From: Bradyrhizobium iriomotense
GTDB taxonomy: Bacteria; Pseudomonadota; Alphaproteobacteria; Rhizobiales; Xanthobacteraceae
Reading direction: 5' to 3'
Length of the DNA: 64,000 nt
NCBI RefSeq assembly: GCF_030160715.1
Contig: NZ_BSOW01000002.1
Span: forward strand, 310,001-374,000
Below the pieces are notes generated by a model. The model saw only the letters and a program-made list of their open reading frames with translations. It had not been told where the DNA came from and searched no databases. Position numbers and translations under genes: made by a program. Below, in pieces: positions 44,501 to 52,557 of the stretch. Each line of letters starts with the position of its first letter. Within the stretch, counting starts at the first letter, position 1.

Positions 44501-47016
44501 GGCGTGGCTTCGAAATGGCGAACGCGAGTGGCGATCTGACCTATGCGATCTTCGGCTTCAAGAATCTGATCACGAACCTTCTGGTCTCGGGAGAACCGCT
44601 CGAGGAGGTACATCGCGAAGCGGAACAGGGGCTCGCAATTGCTCGCAAGGCGCGGTTCGGTTTCGCCGTCGATTGGTTCACCGCACAACTCATGCTGATT
44701 CGCTCTCTTCGTGGGTCGTCGCTGGATCTCGATTCGCCCGACAACGCGGGGTACGGCGACAGTTGGTTCGAGCGGCACCTCGAGGAAGACCCGCCTCTTG
44801 CACTCTGCACGTGCACGTATTGGATGCACAAGCTGCAGGCCTGCGTGCTAGCGCAAGATTACCCAGCCGGCATCGACGCGGCAGCGCGAGCTGCCGCCCT
44901 GCTTTGGTCGACACGGTCATTCTTGGAGGCTGCAGATTATCATTTCTACGCCGCACTGTCGCGAGCGGCTGCCTGTGATTCTGCGAATGGCGAGGAGCGT
45001 ACCCAGCATTTTGACGCGCTCCTTAACCACCATAGGCAACTCACGGTGTGGACAGAGAACTGTCCCTCAAATTTTGCGAACCGCGCCGGATTGGTCAGCG
45101 CCGAAATCGCGCGGCTGGAAGGGCGCGATCTTGACGCCATGCGCTTCTACGACGGAGCCATTCGATCGGCGCGAGAGCACGGATTTATTCAGAACGAGGG
45201 TATCGCCAACGAACTCGCCGCGCGGTTTTACGCGACGCGCAGCTTCGAGACGATCTCCAACGCCTACCTGCGCAACGCGCGTCACTGCTACCTCCGTTGG
45301 GGCGCCGACGCCAAGGTACGCCAGCTCGATCGGCTCTACGGGTACCTAGGCGGAGAGCCGGCGTTGCCGCATGCCACGTCGACGATCAGCACGCCGATCG
45401 AGCAGCTCGATTTCGCTACCGTTATAAAGGTCTCGCACGCAGTCTCGGGCGAGATGGTCTTGGAAAAGCTGATCGACCGTTTGATGCGCACGGCGATTGA
45501 GCACGCCGGTGCTCAACGAGGCGTGTTGATCCTCCGGCGGGCTGACGATTTGCAAATAGCGGCGGAAGCGACCACCAGCGGTGACGCCATCATCGTGAGT
45601 CCGCGAGAAGCGAGCATCACGCCCGCTGGGCTACCGGAGTCGGTCGTCCATTATGTCGTGCGCACTCAGGAGAGCGTTATTCTGAACGATGCCTCAGCCG
45701 AGAACCCGTTTTCCTCCGATGTATATGTCCGTGAGCATCACGCCCGCTCCATCCTGTGCCTACCCTTGATTAATCGGGCCAAACTCATTGGCGTGCTCTA
45801 TCTGGAGAACAACCTGACGCCCCACGTATTTACCTCGGCGCGGATAGCGGTACTTGAACCTCTAGCCTCGCAAGCGGCGATCTCGCTGGAAAATGCACGT
45901 TTGTATAGAGACGCACAGCAAATGGAGGCCTACCTGAAGGCCGCGCAGACACTAAGTCACACTGGCAGTTTCGGCTGGCGCCTTGGCACTGGGGAAATAG
46001 TCTGGTCGGAGGAAACTTATCAAATCACCGGCTATGATCGCGGGACGAAGCCAACGCTTGAACTGATTTTTGCACGAATTCATCCGGAAGACGTCGCCTC
46101 CGTGCAAGACGCGCTCGATCGCACGACTCAGAACGGGACGGATCTTGATTTTGAACACCGATTTCTTCTGCCTGATGGATCCGTTAGGTACGTTCATGTT
46201 GTCGCAAATGCCATAAGAGATGAATCAGGAGACATCGAGTATGTTGGCGCGATAATGGATATTACCGAGCGCAAGCAGGCAGAAGATGCCCTACGCAAAT
46301 CGCAGGGAGAACTGGCTCATGTCGCGAGGGTCATGACTATGGGAGAGCTGGTAACCTCCATCGCTCATGAAATTAATCAGCCGCTTGCCTCTGTGGTCAC
46401 TAGTGCCACCGCCTGTTTACGTTGGCTTGATGCAGAGAAGCTCGGGGAAGCGAGGCGGTCTGCCACGCGGGCGATTGCAGAAGGTCATCGCGCCAGCGAA
46501 ATCATCGGCCGAATACGCGCGCTGGCCAACAAAGCACCGCCGCGCAAGGATCGGATCGATGTTAACGAGACAATACTTGAAGTCATTGCGCTGGCACGCG
46601 GCGAGATGCAACGCAATGGTGTAGCGTTGGAGACCCAACTCTCGGAGCACGTACCGGTCATTCTGGCTGACCGCGTCCAGTTACAGCAAGTGATTCTCAA
46701 TCTAATTGTGAATGCCATCGAAGCGATGAATGGAGTTAGCGAAGGCCTGCGAGTATTGTTGGTTCGATCCGGCGACGATGACACGAAGCACGTCGTGATC
46801 TCTGTGCAAGACTCAGGTCCGGGCCTCGATCCGAGTAGCCTCGAACATCTTTTCGATGCCTTCTATACGACCAAGCCTCACGGCCTGGGCATGGGGCTGT
46901 CGATCAGTCGATCGATTATAGACGCCCATGGCGGGCGGCTGTGGGCGACGGCAAATGTGCCACAGGGCGCCATTTTTCAATTCACGCTACCCATTGGCGG
47001 CGAGAGAGCGGCCTGA
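41527..47016 (+). CDS. Ser/Thr kinase-like, AAA ATPase, GAF, PAS and histidine kinase fusion
   Basis: An 1829-aa soluble signalling protein of a type common in bradyrhizobia. Order: protein-kinase-like domain (1-270), AAA ATPase with Walker A GYSGIGKSA at about 326-334 and Walker B ALFLDDLQWLD, a long helical repeat region, GAF (about 1290-1465), PAS (about 1468-1588), HisKA with SIAHEINQPL (H at about 1613) and HATPase (about 1714-1825, GLGMGLSISRSI). In the kinase-like part HKDVKPSN is kept, but the DFG Asp is Gly (VGFGIA) and no Gly-rich loop is seen, so it is probably a pseudokinase. GTG start with AGGAG upstream. The response regulators downstream are convergent with it. Confidence 0.9.
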   Translation: MTDLANYIVETLWEDEQFVLSRRVSRDKHSSLLVSTPASVQPTMETVARLNHAYALRDELDSAWAARPVALESRDGRPALLIEDPGGEVLARLIGTPWDLKPFLYVAIGLAVSLGRLHNRGFIHKDVKPSNILVNIESRDLWLVGFGIASRLPRERRTPEPPEIIAGTLAYMAPEQTGRMNRSIDSRSDLYSLGITLYEILTGTLPFTASDPMEWIHCHIARQPAPPDERTNGIPAPVAAIVMKLLAKTAEDRYQTAAGVESDLRRCLAESDLHGRIRQFALGENDTPDRLLVPEKLYGRAREVDTLLASFDRVVKSGKPELVLVSGYSGIGKSAVVNELHKPLVPPRGLFASGKFDQYKRDIPYATLAQAFQSLIRPLLSKPEEELSKWRSALREALDPNGQLMVDLVPELKAVVGEQPPVPELPQQEAQHRFNLVFRRFIGVFARPEHPLALFLDDLQWLDAATLDLIEELLTQPDVKHLMLIGAYRDNEVGPTHPLPRKLQAMRDAGALLKDIVLAPLTRENLEQLIADSLHCEPQHAGPLAELVHDKTTGNPFFAIQFISTLFEQDLLTFDQVKGRWSWDLNRIHAKGYTDNVVDLMVWKLTRLAPQTQDALKQLACLGNSAGFMALHLVYQDSMEKMHAQLAEAVGAGFVFQSKDSYRFVHDRVQEAAYSLIPEARRAEAHLRIGRLLASHIPPSEREEGIFEIVNQLNRGAALISSRGEKEQLAEFNLIAGKRAKASTAYVSALRYFVAGTALLEDDGWEYRQDLKFALEMQRAECEFLTGEYALAEKHLLALLGRAATVVDRAAVTRLRLALYLTLDRPDRAIEVGLEYLRHVGIEWSPQPSEEDVRQELQRMRQLLDSRAIEQLIDLPLMSDLSYRATMDVLSNLFAPTLLTDSNLYDLVVLRMTTLSLEHGNYDASCYAYSHINRVLGFRFGDYQTALRFGQLACDLVAKRGLDRFEARVYASFGAFAVPWVKDLSASRTFIRRGFEMANASGDLTYAIFGFKNLITNLLVSGEPLEEVHREAEQGLAIARKARFGFAVDWFTAQLMLIRSLRGSSLDLDSPDNAGYGDSWFERHLEEDPPLALCTCTYWMHKLQACVLAQDYPAGIDAAARAAALLWSTRSFLEAADYHFYAALSRAAACDSANGEERTQHFDALLNHHRQLTVWTENCPSNFANRAGLVSAEIARLEGRDLDAMRFYDGAIRSAREHGFIQNEGIANELAARFYATRSFETISNAYLRNARHCYLRWGADAKVRQLDRLYGYLGGEPALPHATSTISTPIEQLDFATVIKVSHAVSGEMVLEKLIDRLMRTAIEHAGAQRGVLILRRADDLQIAAEATTSGDAIIVSPREASITPAGLPESVVHYVVRTQESVILNDASAENPFSSDVYVREHHARSILCLPLINRAKLIGVLYLENNLTPHVFTSARIAVLEPLASQAAISLENARLYRDAQQMEAYLKAAQTLSHTGSFGWRLGTGEIVWSEETYQITGYDRGTKPTLELIFARIHPEDVASVQDALDRTTQNGTDLDFEHRFLLPDGSVRYVHVVANAIRDESGDIEYVGAIMDITERKQAEDALRKSQGELAHVARVMTMGELVTSIAHEINQPLASVVTSATACLRWLDAEKLGEARRSATRAIAEGHRASEIIGRIRALANKAPPRKDRIDVNETILEVIALARGEMQRNGVALETQLSEHVPVILADRVQLQQVILNLIVNAIEAMNGVSEGLRVLLVRSGDDDTKHVVISVQDSGPGLDPSSLEHLFDAFYTTKPHGLGMGLSISRSIIDAHGGRLWATANVPQGAIFQFTLPIGGERAA

Positions 47017-47027
47017 CTGACCATGGT

Positions 47028-47726
47028 CTAGGTCGTCTCCTTCTCGCGTAGTCCCTCAGGCAGGGCTTCCCAAGCGCGGATGATTTCTCCAACCGATGCT
47101 GCCTGCATTTTTCTCATGACGTTGCCACGGTGGAGCTTCACCGTAGTCTCGGTGATGCCGAGATCAAACGCAATCTGCTTGTTCAGGCGTCCATTCGCTA
47201 TCTCGCGTAGGACCTGGCGCTCGCGCGGTGTGAGGATGGCAACTCGTTCCAGATGACGCTTGACGACCCGCGCTGACTCCCTCCGTGCTATATCCGTTGC
47301 GATGCCGACACCTACTGCGTCGAGTAAGGTCTGGTCCCGCACCGGTTTGGTGAGAAAATCAACCGCCCCTGCCTTCATCGCGTGCACGCTCATGGGGATA
47401 TCGCCATGTCCGGTGAGAAAGATGATGGGCTTGGCATCATCGCTCATGGCGAGGTGGTTCTGAAGATCAAGACCACTCAATCCGGGCAGGCGGACGTCAA
47501 GGATGAGGCACCCAGGCCGATCCGGAAGTTCTGAGTCCAGGAACTCGCGTGTTGATTCAAAACACGCGGAATCGATGCCTGCCGACATCATGAGTTCCTG
47601 CAGCGCCGTCCGCACCCTCTCATCGTCGTCGACGATCAGAACGAGCGGACGTTCGTCTCGTTCGACGCGACTCTTCGGCGAGATCCGTTGACGCTCCGGG
47701 CGCATTTCCTGTGGATCATTTGGCAT
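47028..47726 (-). CDS. FixJ-type response regulator
   Basis: A 232-aa two-domain regulator: receiver (VLIVDDDERVR, phospho-acceptor Asp in LILDVRLPGLSG, Lys in DFLTKPV) and a LuxR-type helix-turn-helix (LTPRERQVLREIANGRLNKQ, then GITETTVKLHRGNVMRKMQA). The ATG at 47726 has GGAGG 8 bases upstream and overlaps little with the preceding gene. It is the last gene of a three-regulator operon. Phosphorylation by one of the two large histidine kinases in the window is likely. Confidence 0.92.
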   Translation of the reverse strand: MPNDPQEMRPERQRISPKSRVERDERPLVLIVDDDERVRTALQELMMSAGIDSACFESTREFLDSELPDRPGCLILDVRLPGLSGLDLQNHLAMSDDAKPIIFLTGHGDIPMSVHAMKAGAVDFLTKPVRDQTLLDAVGVGIATDIARRESARVVKRHLERVAILTPRERQVLREIANGRLNKQIAFDLGITETTVKLHRGNVMRKMQAASVGEIIRAWEALPEGLREKETT

Positions 47727-47730
47727 GTCA

Positions 47731-48114
47731 CTAGCCTCCATCTCCGCTCTGCAAGGCTTGACCTATCGCAGCAAGCAGCGCCTGGCCGTCGAAGGGCTTG
47801 CGAAAAAAATGACTTCCCTGGGCTACCGCCCGCTGTTGATCCGCTATCTCATGCCGAGCGGTGATGAAGATGACCGGCAATTCGGGACGCGCCTCCTTCA
47901 CCAACTCGTTTAATTCAAAGCCATCAATGGCCGGCATGCCGATGTCGGTAATGATGCAGTCTGACTCGGATAGCGCGGTATCATCTTCCAAGAATGACAT
48001 GGCAGATTTGAACGACCGAACCGAATAGCCCGCCGACTCAAGTAGATCCCGCAGGGATTCGAGAAGCCGATGGTCGTCATCGACAGCGGCAATGCTGAAG
48101 GTTCGGAGTGGCAT
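47731..48114 (-). CDS. Single-domain response regulator
   Basis: A 127-aa CheY-like receiver with acidic pocket AAVDDDH, phospho-acceptor Asp in CIITDIGMPAIDG, Thr/Ala in FITA and Lys in FFRKPFDG. There is no output domain, so it acts as a phosphate shuttle or by protein contact. It starts directly after the stop of the regulator at 48115 and its end holds the ribosome-binding site of the next one. Confidence 0.92.
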   Translation of the reverse strand: MPLRTFSIAAVDDDHRLLESLRDLLESAGYSVRSFKSAMSFLEDDTALSESDCIITDIGMPAIDGFELNELVKEARPELPVIFITARHEIADQQRAVAQGSHFFRKPFDGQALLAAIGQALQSGDGG

Positions 48115-48756
48115 TCAGGTGTTTCCAGCTCGTCTTGAGTGAGTAATGGGAATCTGAAGTTTCTCTGCGATCCTCACCAGATCGGCGAGCGAGGCCGCCT
48201 CCATCTTCTGCATGATCTTGCTTCGATGAATCTGGAGGGTAATCTCGCTGATGCCGAGTTCCGCCGCCGCCTGCTTATTGAGCAGCCCGCTGACCACCAG
48301 GGGAAGCACTTCGCGTTCGCGGGGCGTAAGACTGGCGAGGCGCTCTCGCAGCGTCTCGAACTCCGCGCGCTCCTGCCGAAGCGCCTGATCCCGCTCAATG
48401 GCAGATCGGATCGCATCGACCAGATCACGCTCCGTGAACGGCTTTGTCAGGAAATCGACCGCGCCGTCCTTGATTGCGCGCACGGACGAGGGAATGTCGC
48501 CATGCCCGGTAAGGAAAACGATGGGGGGGTGGTCGCCGTGCGAAATTTGCTTTTGAAAGTCCAGGCCGTTGATGTCCGGCAGCTCGACGTCCAGGATCAG
48601 GCAGGCCGGCAAATTGGGCCTTGTGTAAGACATATATTCGCTCGCCGACCCCAAGGCTACAGATCGCCAGCCCAGGGATTCCAAGAGATCGGATAGCGAC
48701 TCGCGCATGCGAGCGTCGTCATCGACGATGAAGACGATGAATTTATCGGGGCTCAT
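48115..48756 (-). CDS. FixJ-type response regulator
   Basis: A 213-aa regulator starting MSPDKFIVFIVDDDARMRES. The phospho-acceptor Asp is in LILDVELPDINGLDF, the Lys in DFLTKPFTE, and the output domain is LuxR-type (LTPREREVLPLVVSGLLNKQ, then GISEITLQIHRSKIMQKMEA). The ATG at 48756 is the natural start; the longer frame reads through the kinase remnant. It is a paralogue of 47028-47726. It heads the operon, whose original first gene was a histidine kinase now reduced to a fragment. Confidence 0.92.
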   Translation of the reverse strand: MSPDKFIVFIVDDDARMRESLSDLLESLGWRSVALGSASEYMSYTRPNLPACLILDVELPDINGLDFQKQISHGDHPPIVFLTGHGDIPSSVRAIKDGAVDFLTKPFTERDLVDAIRSAIERDQALRQERAEFETLRERLASLTPREREVLPLVVSGLLNKQAAAELGISEITLQIHRSKIMQKMEAASLADLVRIAEKLQIPITHSRRAGNT

Positions 48757-48873
48757 GCCGCCCCCCTGCTTGGATTGGCAGCGTGAAGATGAGACTTGTT
48801 CCACTCGGCTGGTTGTTGATCGACCACAACCGGCCATTGTTTGACTCGATGATTGAGACAAGCGGCCCGGTTG
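48743..48873 (-). pseudogene. C-terminal fragment of a sensor histidine kinase
   Basis: The frame reads LVSIIESNNGRLWSINNQPS and ends FTLPIQAGGRHEPR. This is the end of a HATPase domain: compare [15 protein letters not shown] in the kinase at 33608 and SIIDAHGGRLWATAN in that at 41527. No upstream catalytic boxes (N, G1) are present, and the preceding 400 bp are not kinase-like. Its stop overlaps the start of the following regulator, the expected junction of a kinase-regulator operon. The parent kinase has been deleted. Confidence 0.75.
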
Positions 48874-49313
48874 GATCAACCGGCCACCCCTGCCCCGACT
48901 TGCTCTCCTCTACCAGCCGAGACTCTCGCTTCAGGGGAAAGCCCAAATTTGTCACGGGGTGCTCCTAGCGGACTGCAACGTCCTGATCCGTCGAAATCAT
49001 CGCGCCTCGAGTTGAAACTCAGCAGTGACAATAGCAGAGCCGATCCACACTGCATGTAATGGAAATCTATGAGGGAGGGGTCGCCGAACCAAGTTCGGCT
49101 CGGGGGCGTTCGCGGGCCGACGGCTGACCGAGTGTCTCGCGCGATTGGGCGCGCAATAGCGCATAAACCTGGAGCCATTTCTATCCCAAAGTACAGGTCG
49201 ACCTGCCTGCTCAACCAGTGACACCCGACAGAGCGTACGATACCGCCGCGCGGCATTTGCGAGCATAGGTAAGGCAACGACTTTTCACCTCCCTGGCGCG
49301 CGAGGAGAGCTGC
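48874..49313. other. Gap between kinase remnant and AraC gene 2
   Basis: About 440 bp with no gene. It must contain the promoter of the minus-strand regulator operon and that of AraC gene 2. No GCAATCGC-type half-sites were seen. Two minus-strand open frames here (48876-49277 and 48997-49266) overlap one another and lack motifs. Confidence 0.45.
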
Positions 49314-50285
49314 ATGAGCAAGCTAATCATTCGCCATCGTTCAGAAGAGCCGCCGCCTGCGCCCGAGGCGGACCAGGACAACTCTCAGGCGAGCCGAACC
49401 AATTCCCAGATTGCCGAGCGACCTCACGCCGATGCGGAAATGACGCGCGTGCTCAAGACGGCGCCACTGCGCAGGACTTCGGATTCATCCAGCGGCGTGA
49501 TCACTTTCTGGAGGCATGATCCCCTGCACGACGTGGTCAAGCCCATGGCCGATCATGTCATCATGGCTTTTCCCGCCGAGCCAGTGCGGTTCGAGCGCCG
49601 CGACGGGAAAGCGCAGGTGAACGGAATGACGCGCCCCGGAACCGTGACGCTCATTCCGGCCGGCTCAACCTCCCGATGGGACATCTACCAGCCTTTGAGC
49701 GTCCTTCAGCTCTATCTTCCCCAAACGACGCTCAATCACGTTGCCCAGGAAGCCGGCACAACCGCTCCTGGCGACCTTGTGGAACGAACTGCGCATCCCG
49801 ACTCGATTACATCCCGATTGCTGCTGAGTGCGGCCGACGCCCTTGAAGGCTCCGCGGCGCTGGATGCGCTGTTCAGGCACCAACTGACGGATCTTTTGGC
49901 TACCCGCCTGCTCTCGGCGTACGCCGGTTCCCCCGCAATGTTCCGGCCGGCCATGGGCGGGCTGTCGCCCAGGGTGCTGGGGCGTGCCATTGAACGCCTG
50001 CGTTCGGACAGCGATGCGGACGTATCGCTTGCCGCGCTGGCCGCGGATGCTGGCCTGTCGCGATTTCACTTCTGCCGTGCCTTCAAGGAAAGCACCGGGT
50101 TGTCGCCGCATGCCTGGCTGCGCCAGTACCGGCTCGAGCAGGCCATGAACATGCTTCGCAACACCGATACGTCGGTCGTCTCGGTCGCAGCCGAGCTTGG
50201 CTATTCCTCGCAGACCGCCTTCGCTGCGGCATTCAGGAAGCTAACTGGCGAGAGCCCGAGCGATTGGCGACGACAGATGCGATGA
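49314..50285 (+). CDS. AraC-family transcriptional regulator 2
   Basis: A 323-aa paralogue of the AraC protein at 37516. It shares the central HDVVKPMADHVI segment and the C-terminal helix-turn-helix pair (SLAALAADAGLSRFHFCRAF; FKESTGLSPHAWLRQYRLEQ; GYSSQTAFAAAFRKLTGESP). The start has GAGGAG upstream. It lies directly before the SDR gene and upstream of the repeated two-half-site modules, so it is the best candidate activator of the 50-60 kb gene sets. A fragment of its 3' end is found at 59548-59640. Confidence 0.92.
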   Translation: MSKLIIRHRSEEPPPAPEADQDNSQASRTNSQIAERPHADAEMTRVLKTAPLRRTSDSSSGVITFWRHDPLHDVVKPMADHVIMAFPAEPVRFERRDGKAQVNGMTRPGTVTLIPAGSTSRWDIYQPLSVLQLYLPQTTLNHVAQEAGTTAPGDLVERTAHPDSITSRLLLSAADALEGSAALDALFRHQLTDLLATRLLSAYAGSPAMFRPAMGGLSPRVLGRAIERLRSDSDADVSLAALAADAGLSRFHFCRAFKESTGLSPHAWLRQYRLEQAMNMLRNTDTSVVSVAAELGYSSQTAFAAAFRKLTGESPSDWRRQMR

Positions 50286-50436
50286 GCATCTTGCCCGATG
50301 CTGGCCCGGTGAATGGTTGATGGCATCATTGGCTCGGCAGCCGCGACGGGAAAGCGCCAATGCTTCGCACCGTGGAGCGGATGGTTTCGGCAACGACACC
50401 AAAATTTCATGTGCAGCCATGAAGGGGAAACAAGAA

Positions 50437-51096
50437 ATGAAGACATTTCTCAGCATCGGAGCGGGCCCGGGAATGGGTTTCGCGACCGCTGAACGCTTTG
50501 CCAAAGAAGGTTTCCAAGTGGTTTTGGCCGCTCGGACGATCGCCAAGACGCGAGAGCTGGCCGAACGGCTGGTATCAAAAGGATACAAGGCTGACGGTCG
50601 CAGAGTGGACGCAAGCGATCCGAAGAGCGTTGCAGAACTGGTCGCTGAAGTTCAGAAGCAGCACGGCCCAATCGACGTCTTGCACTACAACGCCGCATCG
50701 GCACGCAAGGCAACCCTCTCTGAACAGCCGCGCGACAGCTTCAACAGCGATCTCGCTGTGAACATCGGCGGAGCACTAGTCGCCGCTCAGGCTGTCGCGC
50801 CGAAGATGGAAGACCAAAAGTCCGGTACGATCCTGCTGACCGGAGGTGGCTTCGCACTCGCTCCCAGCCCGGACTATCTCTCGGTCAGCATCGGCAAGGC
50901 CGGCATTCGCGCTTTGGCTCACGGACTTTTCGAACCGTTCCGGGAAAGGGGAATTCACGTTGCGACAGTAACTGTCTTCGCCTTTGTTTCCCCGGAATCG
51001 AAGGAAGCCTCATCGGTGGCCGAACACTTCTGGCATCTGTACAGCCAGCCGAGGGACTCCTGGACCGTCGAAGCGAACTACCCGGTGAGCGCATGA
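50437..51096 (+). CDS. Short-chain dehydrogenase/reductase family protein
   Basis: A 219-aa protein with a Rossmann fold: GAGPGMGFATAERF is the nucleotide-binding loop (TGxxxGxG type, with Ala for Thr), and HYNAA stands for the NNAG motif. The usual catalytic Y-x-x-x-K is represented by YLSVSIGKAG, where Tyr and Lys are seven residues apart instead of four (S-x-x-x-K remains), so classical SDR chemistry is doubtful. The ATG at 50437 is preferred; an ATG at 50419 is also possible. The 3' end is duplicated in decayed form at 59374-59547. Confidence 0.8.
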   Translation: MKTFLSIGAGPGMGFATAERFAKEGFQVVLAARTIAKTRELAERLVSKGYKADGRRVDASDPKSVAELVAEVQKQHGPIDVLHYNAASARKATLSEQPRDSFNSDLAVNIGGALVAAQAVAPKMEDQKSGTILLTGGGFALAPSPDYLSVSIGKAGIRALAHGLFEPFRERGIHVATVTVFAFVSPESKEASSVAEHFWHLYSQPRDSWTVEANYPVSA

Positions 51097-51561
51097 CGAT
51101 GGAAGCAATTCAGGGCGTTGCCAACTACGCCAATGTGGGTCCCGCCGGCAAGAAGACTTGGACATGGCTGCGCTTCAAATCCGCGGAACCTGCATCGCCC
51201 TGCGCGATGGGCGTAGTCGCAAGTGTTGGCAGCAATCGCTCTACAGGTAGGGCAATCGCCCTGGCGCAGTCGCAGCTCCGATCAGCTAGATCACCATAGC
51301 GCCCACATCCAACCGGATGGAGAAAACAGCAACTTAGAAAGGAATCGAGACCGGTGACACGCCCGGCTTCGAAAGCCAGCAACAGAGATTGAGCTGAGAC
51401 CTCGCGTTTCGGGCTTTCTGAACAAACAGCCTTAGGCACAGAAAGACGTTGGTCCAACAGACGTCATGCAGAGCTGGACGATAGCGCGAGGGTCATTCCG
51501 TCCAAGACCGCAGCACCAATTGACAAACGATATCGATCACGGAAATCAAGGAGACGCCATC
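51097..51561. other. Gap carrying regulatory module copy 1
   Basis: A 465-bp region between the SDR and the isochorismatase-like gene. A 68-codon frame at 51093-51299 runs from the SDR stop into the repeat and has no recognisable product. The repeat at 51230-51326 is described separately. From 51327 to 51561 nothing else is recognised apart from the AAGGAGA ribosome-binding region at about 51548. Confidence 0.5.
51230..51326 (+). promoter_or_regulatory. Regulatory module copy 1 (AraC-type half-sites)
   Basis: A 97-bp sequence present three times in the window (here, 57451 and 59648). It holds two direct half-sites GCAATCGC at 51232-51239 and 51252-51259, exactly 20 bp apart, a CTGGCGCAG block, and ends CCAACCGGATGGAGAAAA, which includes a GGAG ribosome-binding site. 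Two direct half-sites about two helical turns apart are typical of AraC-family activators. In this copy no ORF follows the GGAG within the usual distance; the next gene is the hydrolase at 51562. Confidence 0.65.
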
Positions 51562-52212
51562 ATGTCAAAGCTTGAAATGCTGACTCCCCAGAATAGCGCC
51601 ATCGCTCTGATCGATTATCAGCCTGCGATGTACCAGGGCGTGCAGTCGCACGATCGTCTGGTCGTCTTCAACAACATCCAGGTCCTGGCAAAGGCGGCAA
51701 AGCTGTTCAAGGTTCCGACGGTGCTGACCACAGTCGCGAAGGACAGCTTCTCCGGTCCCTTCATGCCCGAAGTCACGGACTTGTTTCCCAGTCACGACAT
51801 CATCGACCGTACCTCGATGAACTCCTGGCTCGATGCGGGCTTCCGCAAGGCGGTTGCCGCCACCGGCCGCACGAAGTTCGTCATCGCCGGCCTCTGGACC
51901 GAGGCCTGCGTGATGTTCCCAACCCTGGACATGCTGCGCGAGGGCTACGAGATTTACATACCGGCCGATGCCTGCGGCGATCTCTCGATGGAGGCGCATA
52001 ACCGCTCGATGGAGCGCGCGATTCAGGCCGGCGCTATCCCGATCACGTCCTGTCAGTATGTCTTCGAACTCCAGCAGGATTGGGCGCGCGCGGAGACCTA
52101 CGAAGGCGTTATGGACATTCTGCGAGCGCACTCGCCCTACGGCATCCAGGTCCGCTTCTCGAAATGGGCGCTCGGCGAGCACGCCTCGGAGGGCGGCGCC
52201 AAGGCAGCCTGA
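51562..52212 (+). CDS. Isochorismatase-family cysteine hydrolase
   Basis: A 216-aa hydrolase of the YcaC-like group. The catalytic Asp is in ALIDYQPAMYQG, the Lys in VAKDSFSGPF and the nucleophilic Cys in GLWTEACVMFPTLDM. The substrate cannot be inferred. The ATG at 51562 follows AAGGAGACGCCATC. It is the first gene of a run of five closely spaced genes (hydrolase, XapX, amidohydrolase, DoxX, VOC), which lies behind regulatory module copy 1. Confidence 0.9.
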   Translation: MSKLEMLTPQNSAIALIDYQPAMYQGVQSHDRLVVFNNIQVLAKAAKLFKVPTVLTTVAKDSFSGPFMPEVTDLFPSHDIIDRTSMNSWLDAGFRKAVAATGRTKFVIAGLWTEACVMFPTLDMLREGYEIYIPADACGDLSMEAHNRSMERAIQAGAIPITSCQYVFELQQDWARAETYEGVMDILRAHSPYGIQVRFSKWALGEHASEGGAKAA

Positions 52213-52272
52213 CAAGGTTTGGCGAAGCATCGATACGCGCCGGCGGAGAGAGCAGCCGACAAGGAGAGAGTC

Positions 52273-52557
52273 ATGAAGGTCTACGTCCTGTCTCTCGGTG
52301 CCGGCATCCTCGTCGGCGTGATCTACAGCCTCCTCAATGTGCGATCGCCGGCCCCGCCGCTGGTGGCGCTGGTGGGCCTGCTCGGCATCCTCGTCGGCGA
52401 ACAGGCGATCCCGGTCAGCAAGCAGATCATGGCCGGCTCAGGGCTATCAGCGGCCTGGCGGCAGGCGAAATGTGCGCCGCACATGTTCGGAATGCTACCA
52501 GGCCGGCATGCCGGCGGCGAAGCCTCAACCGTCAACACCGCGGAGAAGGCATCATGA
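52273..52557 (+). CDS. XapX domain membrane protein
   Basis: A 94-aa protein starting MKVYVLSLGAGILVGVIYSL. Two hydrophobic segments (about 3-22 and 30-50) match the XapX domain, which forms a small membrane protein of unknown role. GGAGAGAG precedes the ATG. The C-terminus is cytoplasmic-like and unconserved. The stop overlaps the amidohydrolase start by 4 bp (ATGA). It often occurs beside isochorismatase-like and amidohydrolase genes. Confidence 0.85.
   Translation: MKVYVLSLGAGILVGVIYSLLNVRSPAPPLVALVGLLGILVGEQAIPVSKQIMAGSGLSAAWRQAKCAPHMFGMLPGRHAGGEASTVNTAEKAS

Noticed and set aside
44113-44829. Minus-strand frame of 238 codons in the large kinase gene
   Set aside because: Antisense to the helical repeat region of the kinase; no independent support.
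51093-51299. 68-codon frame overlapping the SDR stop by ATGA
   Set aside because: It runs into the repeated regulatory module, which in the other copies is non-coding; therefore probably fortuitous.
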